A stretch of DNA of 64,000 nucleotides. Origin: Blastomussa wellsi (Eukaryota; Cnidaria; Anthozoa; Scleractinia; Plerogyridae). Shown piece by piece: positions 54,101 through 57,503 of this stretch; position 1 is the first letter of the stretch, and every line of letters starts with the position of its first letter. Where the stretch lies: positions 7,185,820-7,249,819 of the forward strand of contig OX393568.1 in the NCBI GenBank assembly GCA_947652115.1. The letters are read 5' to 3'. Both the position numbers and the translations under genes were made by a program. The notes under the pieces were generated by a model. That model had not been told where the DNA came from. It made no database searches and saw nothing but the letters and a program-made list of their open reading frames with translations.

Positions 54101-56940
54101 GCAGTATCGGCCACTAGGCGCGAGGCTTGAACCCTCTGCCCTTCTATTGGGCGTGCTTTATGTTAAAGATTTTCTAAGAAAGCATCATCCAAAGGAGAAA
54201 TTCTTACAATGAAGTAGCCATGTGTGATTGAAAGTTTTCACAAGTTTAACTGTCTATTTTGTACATAATTATTTCAAGCTCAATAATTTATACCAATCAC
54301 ATAGATCTGGGTATCATTGGAAAGATTTTTACCTGTGCGCATTTTTGAGTACAAGTGATACCTTTTTTGGTCAAAGATGATGACATCAGCAGCGAACAAT
54401 GGCCAATGCTGAGGGTTATAGCATTTTTTGTGTCAATGCTTAACAAGGATAATTTAGCATGAATTAGGAAGATGGAAAAATACTTGGAATAATTTATATA
54501 AAATTATATTCTCACTCCCACTCAATTGCTACTTAGTAGGTTTATACTAAAGGGTTTATAAAATAGTGGCAAACCTCCAGCATCCACATTGAATGCCATG
54601 AAACTGTCGCTGGCTTTGATGTGATTTCCATAAGAACTCTTTAAGTTTCCAACTCGTATGTCAGTAACACATTCCTAATAATAATAATAAGAAAAGTCTT
54701 TATTCAAGGTTTTAAAGAAACATTAAAACTTACAAGATCTATTATAAATGAAAATAGAACTATCTTAGTAAGTAAACTATCTTACACTTAGTAAGTGTTA
54801 CTTACAATCTATTTAGAATTAAAAAGACATCTATTTACAAAGCATTTCTTAAACCTCTCTGTGTTAACACGTGGGATCTGGTAAGGATGCAACCTGCCGC
54901 ATAGAGCCCTGGTCCTAAGTGGGGGGAGAAGATCCTGGGATAAATTAACAGGTCAGCCAAAATACATTTTCAAAACATGACTAGTCAACAAAAACATTAC
55001 TTTTTATTAGTGCCATAATACTAATACTAGAACTGAAGCAATAGTGATAACCAAATAAGTATAAACTAAAAAGTTGCATTAAGCATAGGAAAAACGTAGA
55101 ATTCACCAAGTCTGCACAGTTGCATGGTTTTGGACTCGTGTCTGATTTGTTTGACTGAGTAAGTTATAATTTGATTGATCAATCATAAGTGAAGTAAAAC
55201 TACTTTCTGTAGGCAATTCTGGATTAAAAGTTCTCCTAGAACCTGTTTTCACGAAGATAGGGTACCCCGGGTAGGTGAGGTAAACCACCTGATCATATAA
55301 ACCCTCAATTTTATCTTGATCACATTTACATGATAGGTAAGGAAACCAGCCGAGATGGGCTGCCCAGTGTGATAAACAATGCAAGGTGGGGTAAACCACC
55401 TAGCGACGGTCAAGTACATGTTACATCATTCTGCAACTGCACCAAATATGGACCACAACAATATGGCTAAAACATGGACTCCAGGATCCGTGCTTGAAGG
55501 CCAATGCAGTGGATCTCTAAGCCATCAACTCTCAGGAAATTTCAGGATGGGGGGGGGGGGGGGGGAAGACGTCAACGACCCCTGGGGCTGGTAGCTCAGA
55601 CCATGAACTAACAACCCTTGGGAGTCCAGGCTCAGCAGTTAAATTGCCAGCTTGCTGGAAGGGTCAGCATTTTAGTTTGTTGCATGATAGCCTTTTCTTT
55701 GAATTGTGACCAAGACTGCTTGTTGACCAGATTCTGTTTTTTGCCAGCCTAGCTCAGCAGCCCTAGAGGCCTAGGATAGGTTAGCTGTGACCAGGCATGG
55801 GGAGGCTTTCCAACAGTGCCCCTGGGCTAAGCCGTAGCCACAGGGGAGGGGTGGGTGAGGCCAACTGGTGGCTTTTGGCCGTTTGCTGGCCACATTTTAC
55901 TAAATCATGACAGGTATTTAAAGAAGCTACATAAGGATATTTCGAGTCAAATTTTTGTGATGCAACTGTAACACAATAACATTCCAGAAATTCTGGTGTT
56001 CACGGTTTTCTTAGATTCATTTTAAAATTACATATTATTTCTAGTCATATTTGTTTGTTTATGAGACGAAAAAGTCCCCTGTCCATCTGTGCAAGGTACA
56101 GGGACAATCTGCTCCATCCCCAGAAATTGACATAGTAAGACCTGCCCCAACCCCAGGAAGTGACATAGTAAGACCTGCCCCAACCCCAGGAAGTGACATA
56201 GTAAGACCTGCTCCAACCCCAGGAAGTGACATAGTAAGACCTGTCGTACCCCCAGGAAGTGACATAGTAAGATCTGCCCAACCCCCAGAAAGTAACATAG
56301 ACTGACCTGCCCCACTTCCATGGTCCACCTCCAGGAAGTGTCATAGAAAGACCTGTCCAACTCCCAGAAAGTGACATGGCAAGACCTGCCCCACCCCCAG
56401 GAAGTGGCATAGAAAGACCTGCCTCACTCCCAGAAAGTGACATGGCAATACCTGCCCCACCACCAGGAAGTGACAAGGTAAGTCCTGCCCCACCCCCAGG
56501 AAGATGTATAAGGACAACAACTACATTTTTGTAGAGCAACAAAACAGGAGGAAACTTTAAATACTTCATGCAAATATTTCTTCTCACCCAACTGCGACTT
56601 TTTACAAACAACAAAATTTGCTAGGCCACAGAAGCAGCAAGGAGTTTCGATAATTTAAGCCATTTTAAGCCGATATTTCTAACTGAATTCAACTGCAAAT
56701 TAAAATTTAAACATACTTTAAATCATTTATGTAACTCCACATTCAACCCATCAAATCTATAAATCATTTTCTGACAATATTAAAACATAAATAATCAATG
56801 AAATTATATCGATCAGACAAACTTGCAAAATATACACAGTGATCTTGCGTTGTAAAATCCCATTAAACTTTGATACCTACCTCCTTTTTAGGAATCTTTG
56901 GAGCAGCATTCCGGTACTTGGAAGCCCGAAAGCGATTCAT
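15564..56940 (-). CDS. CORO7: Coronin-7 (POD-1 type tandem coronin), complete, 29 coding exons
   Basis: CORO7 is a long coronin that links actin to Golgi export and endosomal traffic. 29 exons join in phase from ATG (56938-56940) to TGA (15564-15566): 2838 nt, 945 residues (human 925). Seen: N-terminus MNRFRASKYRNA (human MNRFRVSKFRHT); first propeller about 25-395 with VTDLDFSPFD, VVFHPSAN, DKKIRILDPRS and FHEDLFPDT; Ser/Pro/Lys linker about 397-490; second propeller about 490-850 with SKFRHLHG, VKYHPTASGILASSS, RIFDPRS, RGARVVW and YFQDDLFPDT; tail PLPQDLQEGVDDDEWDD, matching human PLPQDSFEGVDEDEWD. All borders are GT/AG. The two propellers come from an ancient internal duplication. Expansion to 41 kb is due to transposons in introns. 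Each exon is listed separately. Confidence 0.95.
15650..15739 (-). CDS. CORO7: CORO7 coding exon 28 (acidic tail)
   Basis: Residues 914-943. LLSSMVGKLRNYDDDPLPQD then LQEGVDDDEW (human AMVAKLGNREDPLPQDSFEG). Donor GTATGA; reading through it instead would give DDEWV and a stop. Confidence 0.93.
16437..16531 (-). CDS. CORO7: CORO7 coding exon 27
   Basis: Residues 882-913. SEVPKEAPIPRKYDSRHELD..., a charged stretch before the acidic tail. Donor GTAAGT. Confidence 0.9.
16574..16830 (+). repeat. tRNA-headed SINE, copy with insertion
   Basis: TRNA-like head (TTAATGGTTAGCATGCTAGA, GATCTAGACTC) followed by the shared body block GGGGCACTGCATTGTGTTCT, GGGCAAGACACTT. The body is interrupted at about 16684-16750 by A-rich sequence and resumes with GTGCCTCTCTTCAC. 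It lies in the CORO7 intron between exons 26 and 27. Confidence 0.5.
16831..17072. repeat. 64-bp minisatellite grown from a SINE tail
   Basis: Unit begins CCCATCCAGGGAGGGGTAGA, continues AACACTCCCCTGTTGCAGCA and TGGGGAACTTGGCCTGATGC. Two or three full units plus shortened ones occur with a period of about 64 bp. The phrase CATCCAGGG..GTAGAAA..CTCC equals the 3' part of the SINE at 42909-43185. Confidence 0.7.
17238..17373 (-). CDS. CORO7: CORO7 coding exon 26
   Basis: Residues 837-882. TEYFQDDLFPDTRVWWEPAL then TSDQWFAGENG (human KEFFQDDVFPDTAVIWEPVL). The acceptor AATTCAG keeps frame. Exits phase 1. Confidence 0.94.
17942..18058 (-). CDS. CORO7: CORO7 coding exon 25
   Basis: Residues 798-836. 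AVAFLPKTVCNIKEVEFARA then VKLNKTSIDLIMFQVPRVK (human VLLPKTECDVREVELMRCLR). Confidence 0.94.
18594..18683 (-). CDS. CORO7: CORO7 coding exon 24
   Basis: Residues 768-797. GETTIFAYEISEEPPHIFEL... (human GDTRVFLYELLPESPFFLEC). Confidence 0.93.
19392..19530 (-). CDS. CORO7: CORO7 coding exon 23
   Basis: Residues 721-767. RTISVYDSRNLSEVLSTAEI then NVAPATLIPFYDEDSSVLFL (human LDVAPSTLLPSYDPDTGLVL). Confidence 0.95.
19580..19752. mobile_element. 173-bp MITE, CAGGGGTTTCAAAA ends, 6-bp TSD
   Basis: Exact terminal inverted repeats CAGGGGTTTCAAAA / TTTTGAAACCCCTG. Flanked by CTACAG at 19574-19579 and 19753-19758. Same family as 51398-51567 and 20665-20797. Located in the CORO7 intron between exons 22 and 23. 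Confidence 0.8.
20328..20416 (-). CDS. CORO7: CORO7 coding exon 22
   Basis: Residues 692-721. TGPGPEGSRGARVVWGGPSG then DWLIVSGFG (human GPKGGRGARIVWVCDGRCLL). Exits phase 2. Confidence 0.94.
20525..20640 (+). repeat. Partial SINE body
   Basis: Contains AGCAAGACACTTTATTCTTA, CAGTGCCTCTCTCC and GGTATAAATGGGTACT, the conserved middle of the SINE family seen at 42909 and 53846. No tRNA-like head. Confidence 0.45.
20665..20797 (-). mobile_element. Truncated inverted copy of the CAGGGGTTTC MITE
   Basis: Reads as the reverse complement of 19580-19752 from its right end (CAGGGGTTTCAAAACAAG, CGGTTACTTTACTATTATGC), stopping near AACTCTTCCAG. The other terminus is lost. Confidence 0.65.
20836..20920. 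repeat. 42-bp tandem duplication
   Basis: ACAAGATGGCTGACGAAGCT...GTGTG is followed 42 bp later by ACAAGATGGCCGACGAAGCT...GAGTG, two adjacent near-identical units. Confidence 0.7.
21186..21290 (-). CDS. CORO7: CORO7 coding exon 21
   Basis: Residues 657-691. VFSLSWKTDGTKLATVSRDN then KVRIFDPRSQ (human IFSLAWSPDGQQLATVCKDG). Confidence 0.95.
21952..22020. repeat. Foldback hairpin
   Basis: ACTCGAAAAGTTTGTAAA pairs with TTTACAAACTTTTCGAGC across a short spacer that contains CACGTG. Confidence 0.5.
22153..22295 (-). CDS. CORO7: CORO7 coding exon 20
   Basis: Residues 609-656. VKYHPTASGILASSSLDLTV then KIWDINKARD...LSGHSEQ (human FHPLAANVLASSSYDLTVRI). Phase 0 out. Confidence 0.95.
22831..23017 (+). 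repeat. Gypsy 5' LTR
   Basis: 187 bp, TGTTGA...TCAACA. Same as 27117-27303 by base-by-base reading. Confidence 0.95.
23048..26941 (+). CDS. Gypsy gag-pol polyprotein, single intact frame (1297 residues)
   Basis: Provides the element's own copying machinery. In order: capsid-like region (about 1-200); two zinc-knuckle-like Cys motifs at 228-263 (CNFCGYEHERIKEKC, CDKC...HFKSKC); protease with LDSAAD, Asp309; reverse transcriptase about 425-610 with VVDD at 572-574 where YxDD is usual; RNase H with Asp726; integrase zinc domain from His921 ending CETC; integrase catalytic triad Asp985, Asp1038, Glu1074 (35 residues between the last two). Gag and pol are fused with no frameshift or stop. The domain order RT-RNase H-integrase fixes Ty3/Gypsy rather than Copia. 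The protease signature is DSA rather than the usual D(S/T)G. No break was found, so it could still be active. Confidence 0.95.
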   Translation: MATSESGQFRIPPPLEVNSGNISENYKRWRRQMEVYLAASGASAKDEKVQTAIILNCAGPQVLEVYDNFAWENPEDKHKPDKVLEALQNYCNPRDNEVLESHRFWNTPYQEPFDTFLTELKTRAASCNFQEKDRMMRDKIVFTVGGKLQELLLRVDGLTLEKAVKVYRAYEQSTKHVKEFRDNSNPSSSVTKVNKVAHKPSQRVPRSKKPEGGNRHAKKDSEGTKVNCNFCGYEHERIKEKCPAWGKTCDKCKGRNHFKSKCKKVHAVSQSQDGNDDCDDQWLMAVSHKQESINATLTVNEHDASFQLDSAADVNTICQKHVRKHQVSPTTVRLNMWNNTNMKPLGETVLKVVNPRTSAESNVKFVVVPNGFTNLLGLKTIQELGFITINEECFISQIKAPQLGDLGEATLRINEDAQPKVLPSRKIPLAIEDAVKEELDRLVEKGVLVPVTEPTEWVSQMAVVHKPSGKLRICIDPQPLNTALKREHYRLPVLDDVLPKLKDAKVFSKLDVREAYWHVRLDEESSKLTTMITPFGRYRWKRLPFGLKVSSEIFQRKLDEALGGLEGVFSVVDDVVIAGCGQTVEEAQIDNQRKLTETLKRCAEKNIVLNEDKQQTGLTEITFHGHRITKDGVKVDEAKVQAIGNMPAPTDVAGVKRLCGMVQYMSRFLPDLAQTLEPIRALTRKDTPFVWSTECENAFDTLKRILSESPCLAYFDASKEVVIQVDSSNHGIGAVLLQEGRPIEYASRALTPSERNWAQIEKEALSVLYGLERFDQYTYGRPVKVENDHKPLAAILQKPLSQAPKRLQDIMMRYHRYDVHFVFVKGTDLLIADTLSRAHQEDSGNDQGDRARIMNVNVFGDIPDKRLDEIREATLCDASPVCALPYFDVRDCLSVVDGILVKGEAVVIPTALRPSIKKRLHSAHLGRDSMLHRARGTVYWPNMASDIKQIADMCETCQEMKPRNSPEPLKQHSDGNEPWQKIGVDLFEIAGKHYLAVVDYYSNFIEIDLLTTITSARVVTLLKKHCARYGIPRMIVSDGGPQFTSQEFNSFVQDWGITHVTSSPMHQRANGRAESAVKIMKHLLFKTYKEGGDPYEAMLEQRNTPRQDTGCSPTEMMFNRRTRSFLPRMSSGPKNTLVKEKRDARKRSVKKAHDRKSRKLSEINVGESVFFQHTEGRNWQLGKITDILGPNTYQVSGPNGGTYRRNCVHMRPTKVTPKARDLSPVLPPRTPDLTPLALLEEAPQVCNPPTDPPVETSQPCSVKEKIAPMDSPGQSLSTNRPRREIRPPVRFKDYVTK
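27117..27303 (+). repeat. Gypsy 3' LTR
   Basis: 187 bp, no difference from the 5' LTR seen. Preceded by the polypurine tract and followed by the TSD. Confidence 0.95.
28582..29499 (+). pseudogene. Class A (rhodopsin-like) GPCR, intronless, in-frame stop before TM7
   Basis: An orphan-type seven-helix receptor nested in the CORO7 intron on the opposite strand. Seen: TM1 with FGFLGNVLII, TM2 NLAVADV, the TM3 cysteine FVCKL and ERY in place of DRY (LAVERYNAL), TM4 tryptophan LIWITS, an ECL2 cysteine, TM5 with Pro and YCYGSL, TM6 LFVCFVP (CWxP changed to CFVP). The frame then meets TAG at 29389-29391. The same frame continues without other damage through LCFNPVLHAFRSAKY, a TM7 NPxxY-like motif, to TGA at 29497-29499. 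No ATG precedes TM1: an in-frame TAA lies at 28573 and the first in-frame ATG is at 28738, after TM1. So it lacks a start and has one nonsense codon, unless an upstream exon exists and the TAG is a sequencing error. Ligand unknown. Confidence 0.85.
29500..30830. other. Intronic stretch without recognised genes
   Basis: Contains GTAAT-rich degenerate repeats (29560-29710) and unassigned sequence with a TATTTATA string at 29920-29927. I considered a solo LTR here but found no matching ends. No coding exon supported. Confidence 0.4.
30829..31428. mobile_element. TIR element, about 0.6 kb
   Basis: Inverted ends: ATAGATTC..TGTTGCAGTG and CGTCTGTTCAGTAATAGA on the left, matched by TCTATTACTGAACAGAC and CAGCAACACTGAATCTAT on the right (about 38 bp, imperfect). 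No transposase frame; TSD not resolved. Confidence 0.5.
33440..33675 (+). mobile_element. LINE 3' end fragment (CR1/RTE-like)
   Basis: Reads WNKLPADIRNAASLNSFKKP then IKTLNLFNKSF and a stop, the usual last residues of these ORF2 proteins. A (TTATTA)n tail follows (33650-33670). It abuts a Penelope-like fragment in the opposite orientation. Confidence 0.6.
33690..34551 (-). mobile_element. Degenerate Penelope-like element fragment (second family)
   Basis: Minus-strand frame 34102-34530 encodes the end of a Penelope-type reverse transcriptase: FIGVELLNLAPSIKTRVYIK, PTNTGLLLHYQSHVDNRYKR and FLKLKYPRHL. It continues into a GIY-YIG-like CLVCDAGYVGYAPGHLYEHV. Further on it is broken by stops. Near 33720 the minus strand has GATGATGCCGAAACGTC, a weak remnant of the hammerhead-like end. 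It differs clearly from the element at 59296-63421. Confidence 0.75.
34797..34892. repeat. (CAGT/GTCC)n microsatellite
   Basis: Imperfect 4-bp repeats of CAGT, CTGT and GTCC type over about 95 bp, 62 bp downstream of the exon 19 donor. Confidence 0.85.
34954..35040 (-). CDS. CORO7: CORO7 coding exon 19
   Basis: Residues 580-609. CESGFVSIWEVPDGGLTEII then NTPSVVLKG (human EEVLTTPETVLTG). Followed by a 12.7-kb intron. Confidence 0.93.
35225..35615. repeat. Unclassified dispersed repeat, copy 2
   Basis: Second copy of the repeat at 12030-12415, same orientation. It has an extra block near 35335-35400 (GGGTCATCCCCAGTGTAATA). Located in the CORO7 intron between exons 18 and 19. Confidence 0.6.
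35905..36540. mobile_element. Probable TIR element, about 0.6 kb
   Basis: CTGTTTGGAACTTGAAAC on the left (near 35937) is inverted on the right as GTCTCAAGTTCCAAACA (near 36479). The left part abuts another repeat with TTTTCAAGGACTTT motifs (35670-35870). Boundaries uncertain. Confidence 0.4.
36636..36744 (-). CDS. CORO7: CORO7 coding exon 18
   Basis: Residues 544-580. NKPCRLPDAGLPVIQCGSGV then MDYEMDPFNKQQLATG (human RKPGRLPDTALPTLQNGAAV). Exits phase 1. Confidence 0.94.
36774..37612. mobile_element. (CATAAG)n palindromic element, interrupted by a nested hAT-like MITE
   Basis: Starts GGTTCTCACTAGCGCATAAG and ends CTTATGTCGCGGGTGTTCTC, inverted ends built from CATAAG repeats. A further internal palindrome of the same repeats lies at 36780-36915. 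Without the insert at 36935-37390 it would be about 370 bp. Confidence 0.55.
36935..37390. mobile_element. hAT-like MITE nested in the CATAAG element
   Basis: Starts CAGGGCACAAAATTAAC and ends CAATTTCATGCCCTG. The flanks share ATAAGCATAAG (36924-36934 and 37391-37401). The 6-bp host periodicity makes the exact TSD length ambiguous. The interior has GGAGCC/GGCTCC and GGCGACC-like palindromes. Confidence 0.6.
37615..37690 (+). repeat. SINE body remnant
   Basis: CACAGTGCATCTCTCCACCC, GGTATATAACTGGGTACC and AATGCTGGG match the middle of the SINE family at 42909. Confidence 0.45.
38295..38603 (-). CDS. CORO7: CORO7 coding exon 17 (linker and start of propeller 2)
   Basis: Residues 441-543. Ser/Pro-rich linker, then TSKFRHLHGTPMHKSNNIEN and MPGDCDGFQVN (human SSKFRHAQGTVLHRDSHITN). 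The second coronin repeat starts here. Confidence 0.95.
39005..39136 (-). CDS. CORO7: CORO7 coding exon 16 (linker)
   Basis: Residues 397-440. MKRVSLDPCKR, then a Lys/Pro/Gln-rich disordered linker. Confidence 0.9.
39360..39455 (-). CDS. CORO7: CORO7 coding exon 15
   Basis: Residues 365-396. SYRDFHEDLFPDTIAREAAM..., the coronin-family FHEDLFPDT motif. The acceptor CCAAAG is chosen because the nearby TTACAG would break the frame. Confidence 0.94.
39859..40060. mobile_element. Harbinger-like MITE, TAA target duplication
   Basis: 202 bp with inverted ends GGGCGCGTTCGTTTGGGAT and ATCCCAAACGAACGCACCC (one mismatch). Flanked by TAA at 39856-39858 and 40061-40063. The interior has ATATTCCGGAATATATTCC palindromes. 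A 3-bp TAA/TTA duplication and GGG-type ends fit PIF/Harbinger (Tourist-like). In the CORO7 intron between exons 14 and 15. Confidence 0.75.
40278..40423 (-). CDS. CORO7: CORO7 coding exon 14
   Basis: Residues 316-364. KLAMNVMACEVVQLLQLTKS then SVVPLSYCVPRK (human QALAVMSCEVLRVLQLSDTA). Phase 0 out. Confidence 0.95.
40556..40690 (+). repeat. tRNA-derived SINE head, second family
   Basis: CAGTGGTAAGGATGCTCGCC and CGGATTCGATTCCCA resemble the A and B boxes of a tRNA gene. The rest does not fold as a tRNA and the body differs from the SINE at 42909. Confidence 0.45.
41142..42227. mobile_element. TIR element, about 1.1 kb, in the intron between exons 13 and 14
   Basis: TTAGTAAATTCTCAACC..GG at 41152-41171 is inverted as CCGAGGTTGAGAATTTACTA at 42200-42219. 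No transposase frame seen inside. The right end is fused to the hairpin at 42221-42337. Confidence 0.5.
42221..42337. repeat. Long foldback hairpin
   Basis: AACAATTATTCCA at the left and TGGAATAATTGTT at the right close a stem that continues inward through TTGGA..TGAGGTGAT..TAACCAAC and its complement, with GCGCTACGCGC at the tip. Confidence 0.75.
42485..42545 (-). CDS. CORO7: CORO7 coding exon 13
   Basis: Residues 296-316. GDSFVQYLEVSDTAASFVTP. Donor GTAATA; exits phase 1. Confidence 0.9.
42907..43185 (+). repeat. tRNA-headed SINE, nearly full copy
   Basis: Head GGCACGGTGGCCTAATGTGC, body GGGGCACTGCATTGTGTTCT, CTCTTCACCCACGTGTATAA, ATGGGTACTGGCA, tail CCCATCCAGG..GAGTAGAAATACTCC. The best reference copy for this family in the window. 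In the CORO7 intron between exons 12 and 13. Confidence 0.6.
43247..43301 (-). CDS. CORO7: CORO7 coding exon 12
   Basis: Residues 277-295. ILMPFFDADTNMLFLAGK, matching human LVPLLDPDSGLLVLAGK. Confidence 0.94.
43466..43690 (+). repeat. tRNA-headed SINE, diverged copy
   Basis: Head GAGGCCCAATGGTTGGCGCA, body CTGCATTGTGTTCT, CAGGTGAATAAATGGTTCC and a diverged tail. In the CORO7 intron between exons 11 and 12. Confidence 0.55.
44300..44382 (-). CDS. CORO7: CORO7 coding exon 11
   Basis: Residues 250-277. SRSREVVVWDVNNMSSPVER..., WD blade (human REREVKLWDTR). Exits phase 2. Confidence 0.93.
44483..44817. mobile_element. hAT-like MITE, CAGGGCTCGA ends
   Basis: Starts CAGGGCTCGAACTTAACT and ends AGTTAATTTCGAGCCCTG, inverted with one mismatch. 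335 bp, non-coding. No exact TSD found. In the CORO7 intron between exons 10 and 11. Confidence 0.6.
45030..45262 (-). mobile_element. LINE ORF2 tail remnant
   Basis: Minus-strand translation NIPLFKTKPGQRSFYCRTVT then LWNALKPYFK resembles the C-terminal end of CR1-like LINE proteins. A CAACAACAGCACAGCACAGC repeat follows at its 3' side. Confidence 0.5.
45629..45715 (-). CDS. CORO7: CORO7 coding exon 10
   Basis: Residues 221-249. ECDGFEGIKESRVLWLGNTD then RILGTGFGK (human SRLAWMGTWEHLVSTGFN). Phase 0. Confidence 0.93.
45923..48507 (-). mobile_element. L1-like (Tx1/L1 clade) LINE, 5'-truncated, 15-bp TSD
   Basis: Poly(A)-type tail at 45923-45960 (T runs on the plus strand), ORF2 end at 46292, 5' break at 48507. 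The target duplication ACTAATGTTTTACTT is present at 45908-45922 and 48508-48522. The insertion is in the same orientation as CORO7, in the intron between exons 9 and 10. The missing 5' part would hold the endonuclease. Confidence 0.93.
46292..48506 (-). CDS. LINE ORF2 reverse transcriptase, N-terminally truncated, otherwise open
   Basis: The frame enters from the 5' break at VKNWRPITLLNTDYKI and stays open to the stop at 46292. Numbering from GTG at 48424: motif A LLFIDFEKAFDSL (about 42-54), GVRQGCPLSPYLF (about 102-114), catalytic QYADD (about 135-139), then a long C-terminal region with FLWNGKGDKIKRK, KKGGLKMIDL and a CCHC-type CTFCHGYPETLIHLFWSC. There are no internal stops over more than 700 codons, so the insertion is fairly recent. 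It cannot move by itself because the endonuclease region is absent. Confidence 0.93.
49051..49098 (-). CDS. CORO7: CORO7 coding exon 9
   Basis: Residues 205-220. DKKIRILDPRSSSVVV, the coronin DPR motif. Donor GTAAGA, 13 nt from a hAT-like terminal repeat. Confidence 0.94.
49259..49393. repeat. MITE-like hairpin 1 (intron between exons 8 and 9)
   Basis: AATATCATGGGTGACAAATTA and TAATTTGTCACTCATGATATT are inverted ends of a 135-bp element. Confidence 0.6.
49411..49534. repeat. MITE-like hairpin 2, next to the exon 8 donor
   Basis: TATACTCGTGACTCGTGAAA..TTAGGAAAT and ATTTCCTAATTTTACTCGTC..ACCATATA are inverted arms. It ends 13 nt from the exon 8 donor site. Confidence 0.6.
49548..49624 (-). 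CDS. CORO7: CORO7 coding exon 8
   Basis: Residues 179-204. HQDLIQSFCWKGDGSLLVTT, matching human HGDLVQSAVWSRDGALVGTA. Donor GTTAGT, 13 nt from a MITE. Confidence 0.93.
49742..49808 (-). CDS. CORO7: CORO7 coding exon 7
   Basis: Residues 157-179. VLGSSCGKSLTIWDLQNQQQ; ends a WD blade. Donor GTAAGT; exits phase 1. Confidence 0.93.
49866..50015 (-). mobile_element. 150-bp Penelope terminal-region relic with apparent 8-bp TSD
   Basis: Same sequence as the outer part of the Penelope inverted copy (59300-59455), including GGTGCTGCGTC, TTTTATCAACTG.GTTGATAA, GGCCACCGTAAAGAGATTCA and the hammerhead-like block. Flanked by GATCATAG at 49858-49865 and 50016-50023. No protein-coding part is present. Confidence 0.65.
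50688..50840. repeat. Near-perfect long palindrome
   Basis: Arms of about 65 bp: ATACGGTTT..GAGTTCAATTTGGAATTAAT..AAAAAGCTGAAATTGCA and its complement around a short loop. Likely the end of an unclassified transposon that continues to about 51150. Confidence 0.7.
51192..51233 (-). CDS. CORO7: CORO7 coding exon 6
   Basis: Residues 143-156, GRVENVVFHPSANE, the coronin FHPTA-like motif. 42-nt exon; donor GTAAGC. Confidence 0.92.
51398..51567. mobile_element. 170-bp MITE, CAGGGGTTTCAAAA ends, 6-bp TSD
   Basis: Close relative of 19580-19752 in the same orientation. The exact direct repeats GATAGT lie at 51392-51397 and 51568-51573. In the CORO7 intron between exons 5 and 6. Confidence 0.8.
52436..52513 (-). 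CDS. CORO7: CORO7 coding exon 5
   Basis: Residues 117-142. IKLWQIPEEGIKEPVSSPLC..., end of the first blade (human VKLWRLPGPG). Donor GTAAGT. Confidence 0.93.
53139..53248 (-). CDS. CORO7: CORO7 coding exon 4
   Basis: Residues 80-116. FVTDLDFSPFDGRLLSTCS, the first canonical WD blade (human LVTDLDFSPFDDFLLATGS). Donor GTGAGG; exits phase 0. Confidence 0.95.
53466..53543 (-). CDS. CORO7: CORO7 coding exon 3
   Basis: Residues 54-80. GSLGILPLGVVGRMEQSLPL...HAHS, matching human GVLGIVPL. Phase 1 in and out. Confidence 0.92.
53846..54125 (+). repeat. tRNA-headed SINE, nearly full copy
   Basis: Head GGAGGTGCGATGGCCTAATG, body GGGGCACTGTGTTGTGTTCT, GCCCAGGTGTATAAATGAGT, tail CATCCCATCCAGGGGAGCAG. 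In the CORO7 intron between exons 2 and 3. Confidence 0.6.
54575..54674 (-). CDS. CORO7: CORO7 coding exon 2
   Basis: Residues 21-54. Includes CVTDIRVGNLKSSYGNHIKA then SDSFMAFNVDAG, the coronin signature at the start of propeller 1. Exits phase 1. Confidence 0.93.
56117..56510. repeat. 33-bp minisatellite in CORO7 intron 1
   Basis: About 11-12 units of a 33-bp motif (CCCCAGGAAGTGACATAGTA then AGACCTGCCCCAA). The first six are nearly identical, later ones more diverged. Because 33 is a multiple of three, several frames stay open on both strands and give false ORFs. Confidence 0.9.
56881..56940 (-). CDS. CORO7: CORO7 coding exon 1 (start)
   Basis: Residues 1-20, MNRFRASKYRN...PKKE. The ATG is chosen because MNRFR is the conserved CORO7 start. 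Donor GTAGGT; phase 0. Confidence 0.93.
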
Positions 56941-57365
56941 CGTTGCAATGTGTTCAAAATGTGCAAAAGACGCATTCAGAGAACTGTTTTATCCCAGAAA
57001 CCGCGATCAAAAATATGGTGCAGTCGGTGACTTCCTCCACTGGATGCAAACCCGCAAAGTCTCATGGGACAAAGTTTTAAAAATTTCGCGCCCAGACGCC
57101 CAGACACAACTAATCGATGTCATCAATGGGGGGAGTCGGACAGGCGGTCGAGATTTGACCTTTTCTGAAAAGATAAGTCAAATTCTCCACCCCCGTGACA
57201 ACATAATTGGTCCAAAGTATCAAAATCTTCCACTTCTCCACTATTAAAAACGGCGGCCAAGTCAAAATTTCCAATCAAAATCCCCACCCTGGGGACAAAC
57301 CTCACAGTCAAAGTCCCGTGGGTAGCCCGATGCTTTGAGAAAAGGAAAGGGGAAGACGGCAAAAA
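56941..57365 (-). promoter_or_regulatory. Putative CORO7 5' leader and promoter region
   Basis: Directly upstream of the CORO7 ATG. No TATA box or initiator could be fixed. The overlapping short ORFs on both strands have no recognisable domain. Repeat-like CCCCACC..GGGG strings occur at 57190-57300. Confidence 0.35.
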
Positions 57366-57503
57366 CTCTAGGAATTAATTAATTAATAACTTATTTGGAA
57401 TCCATAGTCGAAATACTATTAATTCAAATAAAAGATGTCTGTCTGTCTGTAGCCCGAACCCCTCACACCCCCCCCCCCCCCTCGGGCTTAACATTGATAG
57501 GTG

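Noticed and set aside
56045..56614. 189-residue glycine-rich minus-strand ORF and its shadows
   Set aside because: Produced by the 33-bp minisatellite in CORO7 intron 1, which has open frames by length alone.
57123..57362. 79-residue minus-strand ORF upstream of CORO7
   Set aside because: No domain, and it lies in the likely CORO7 leader or promoter; probably chance.
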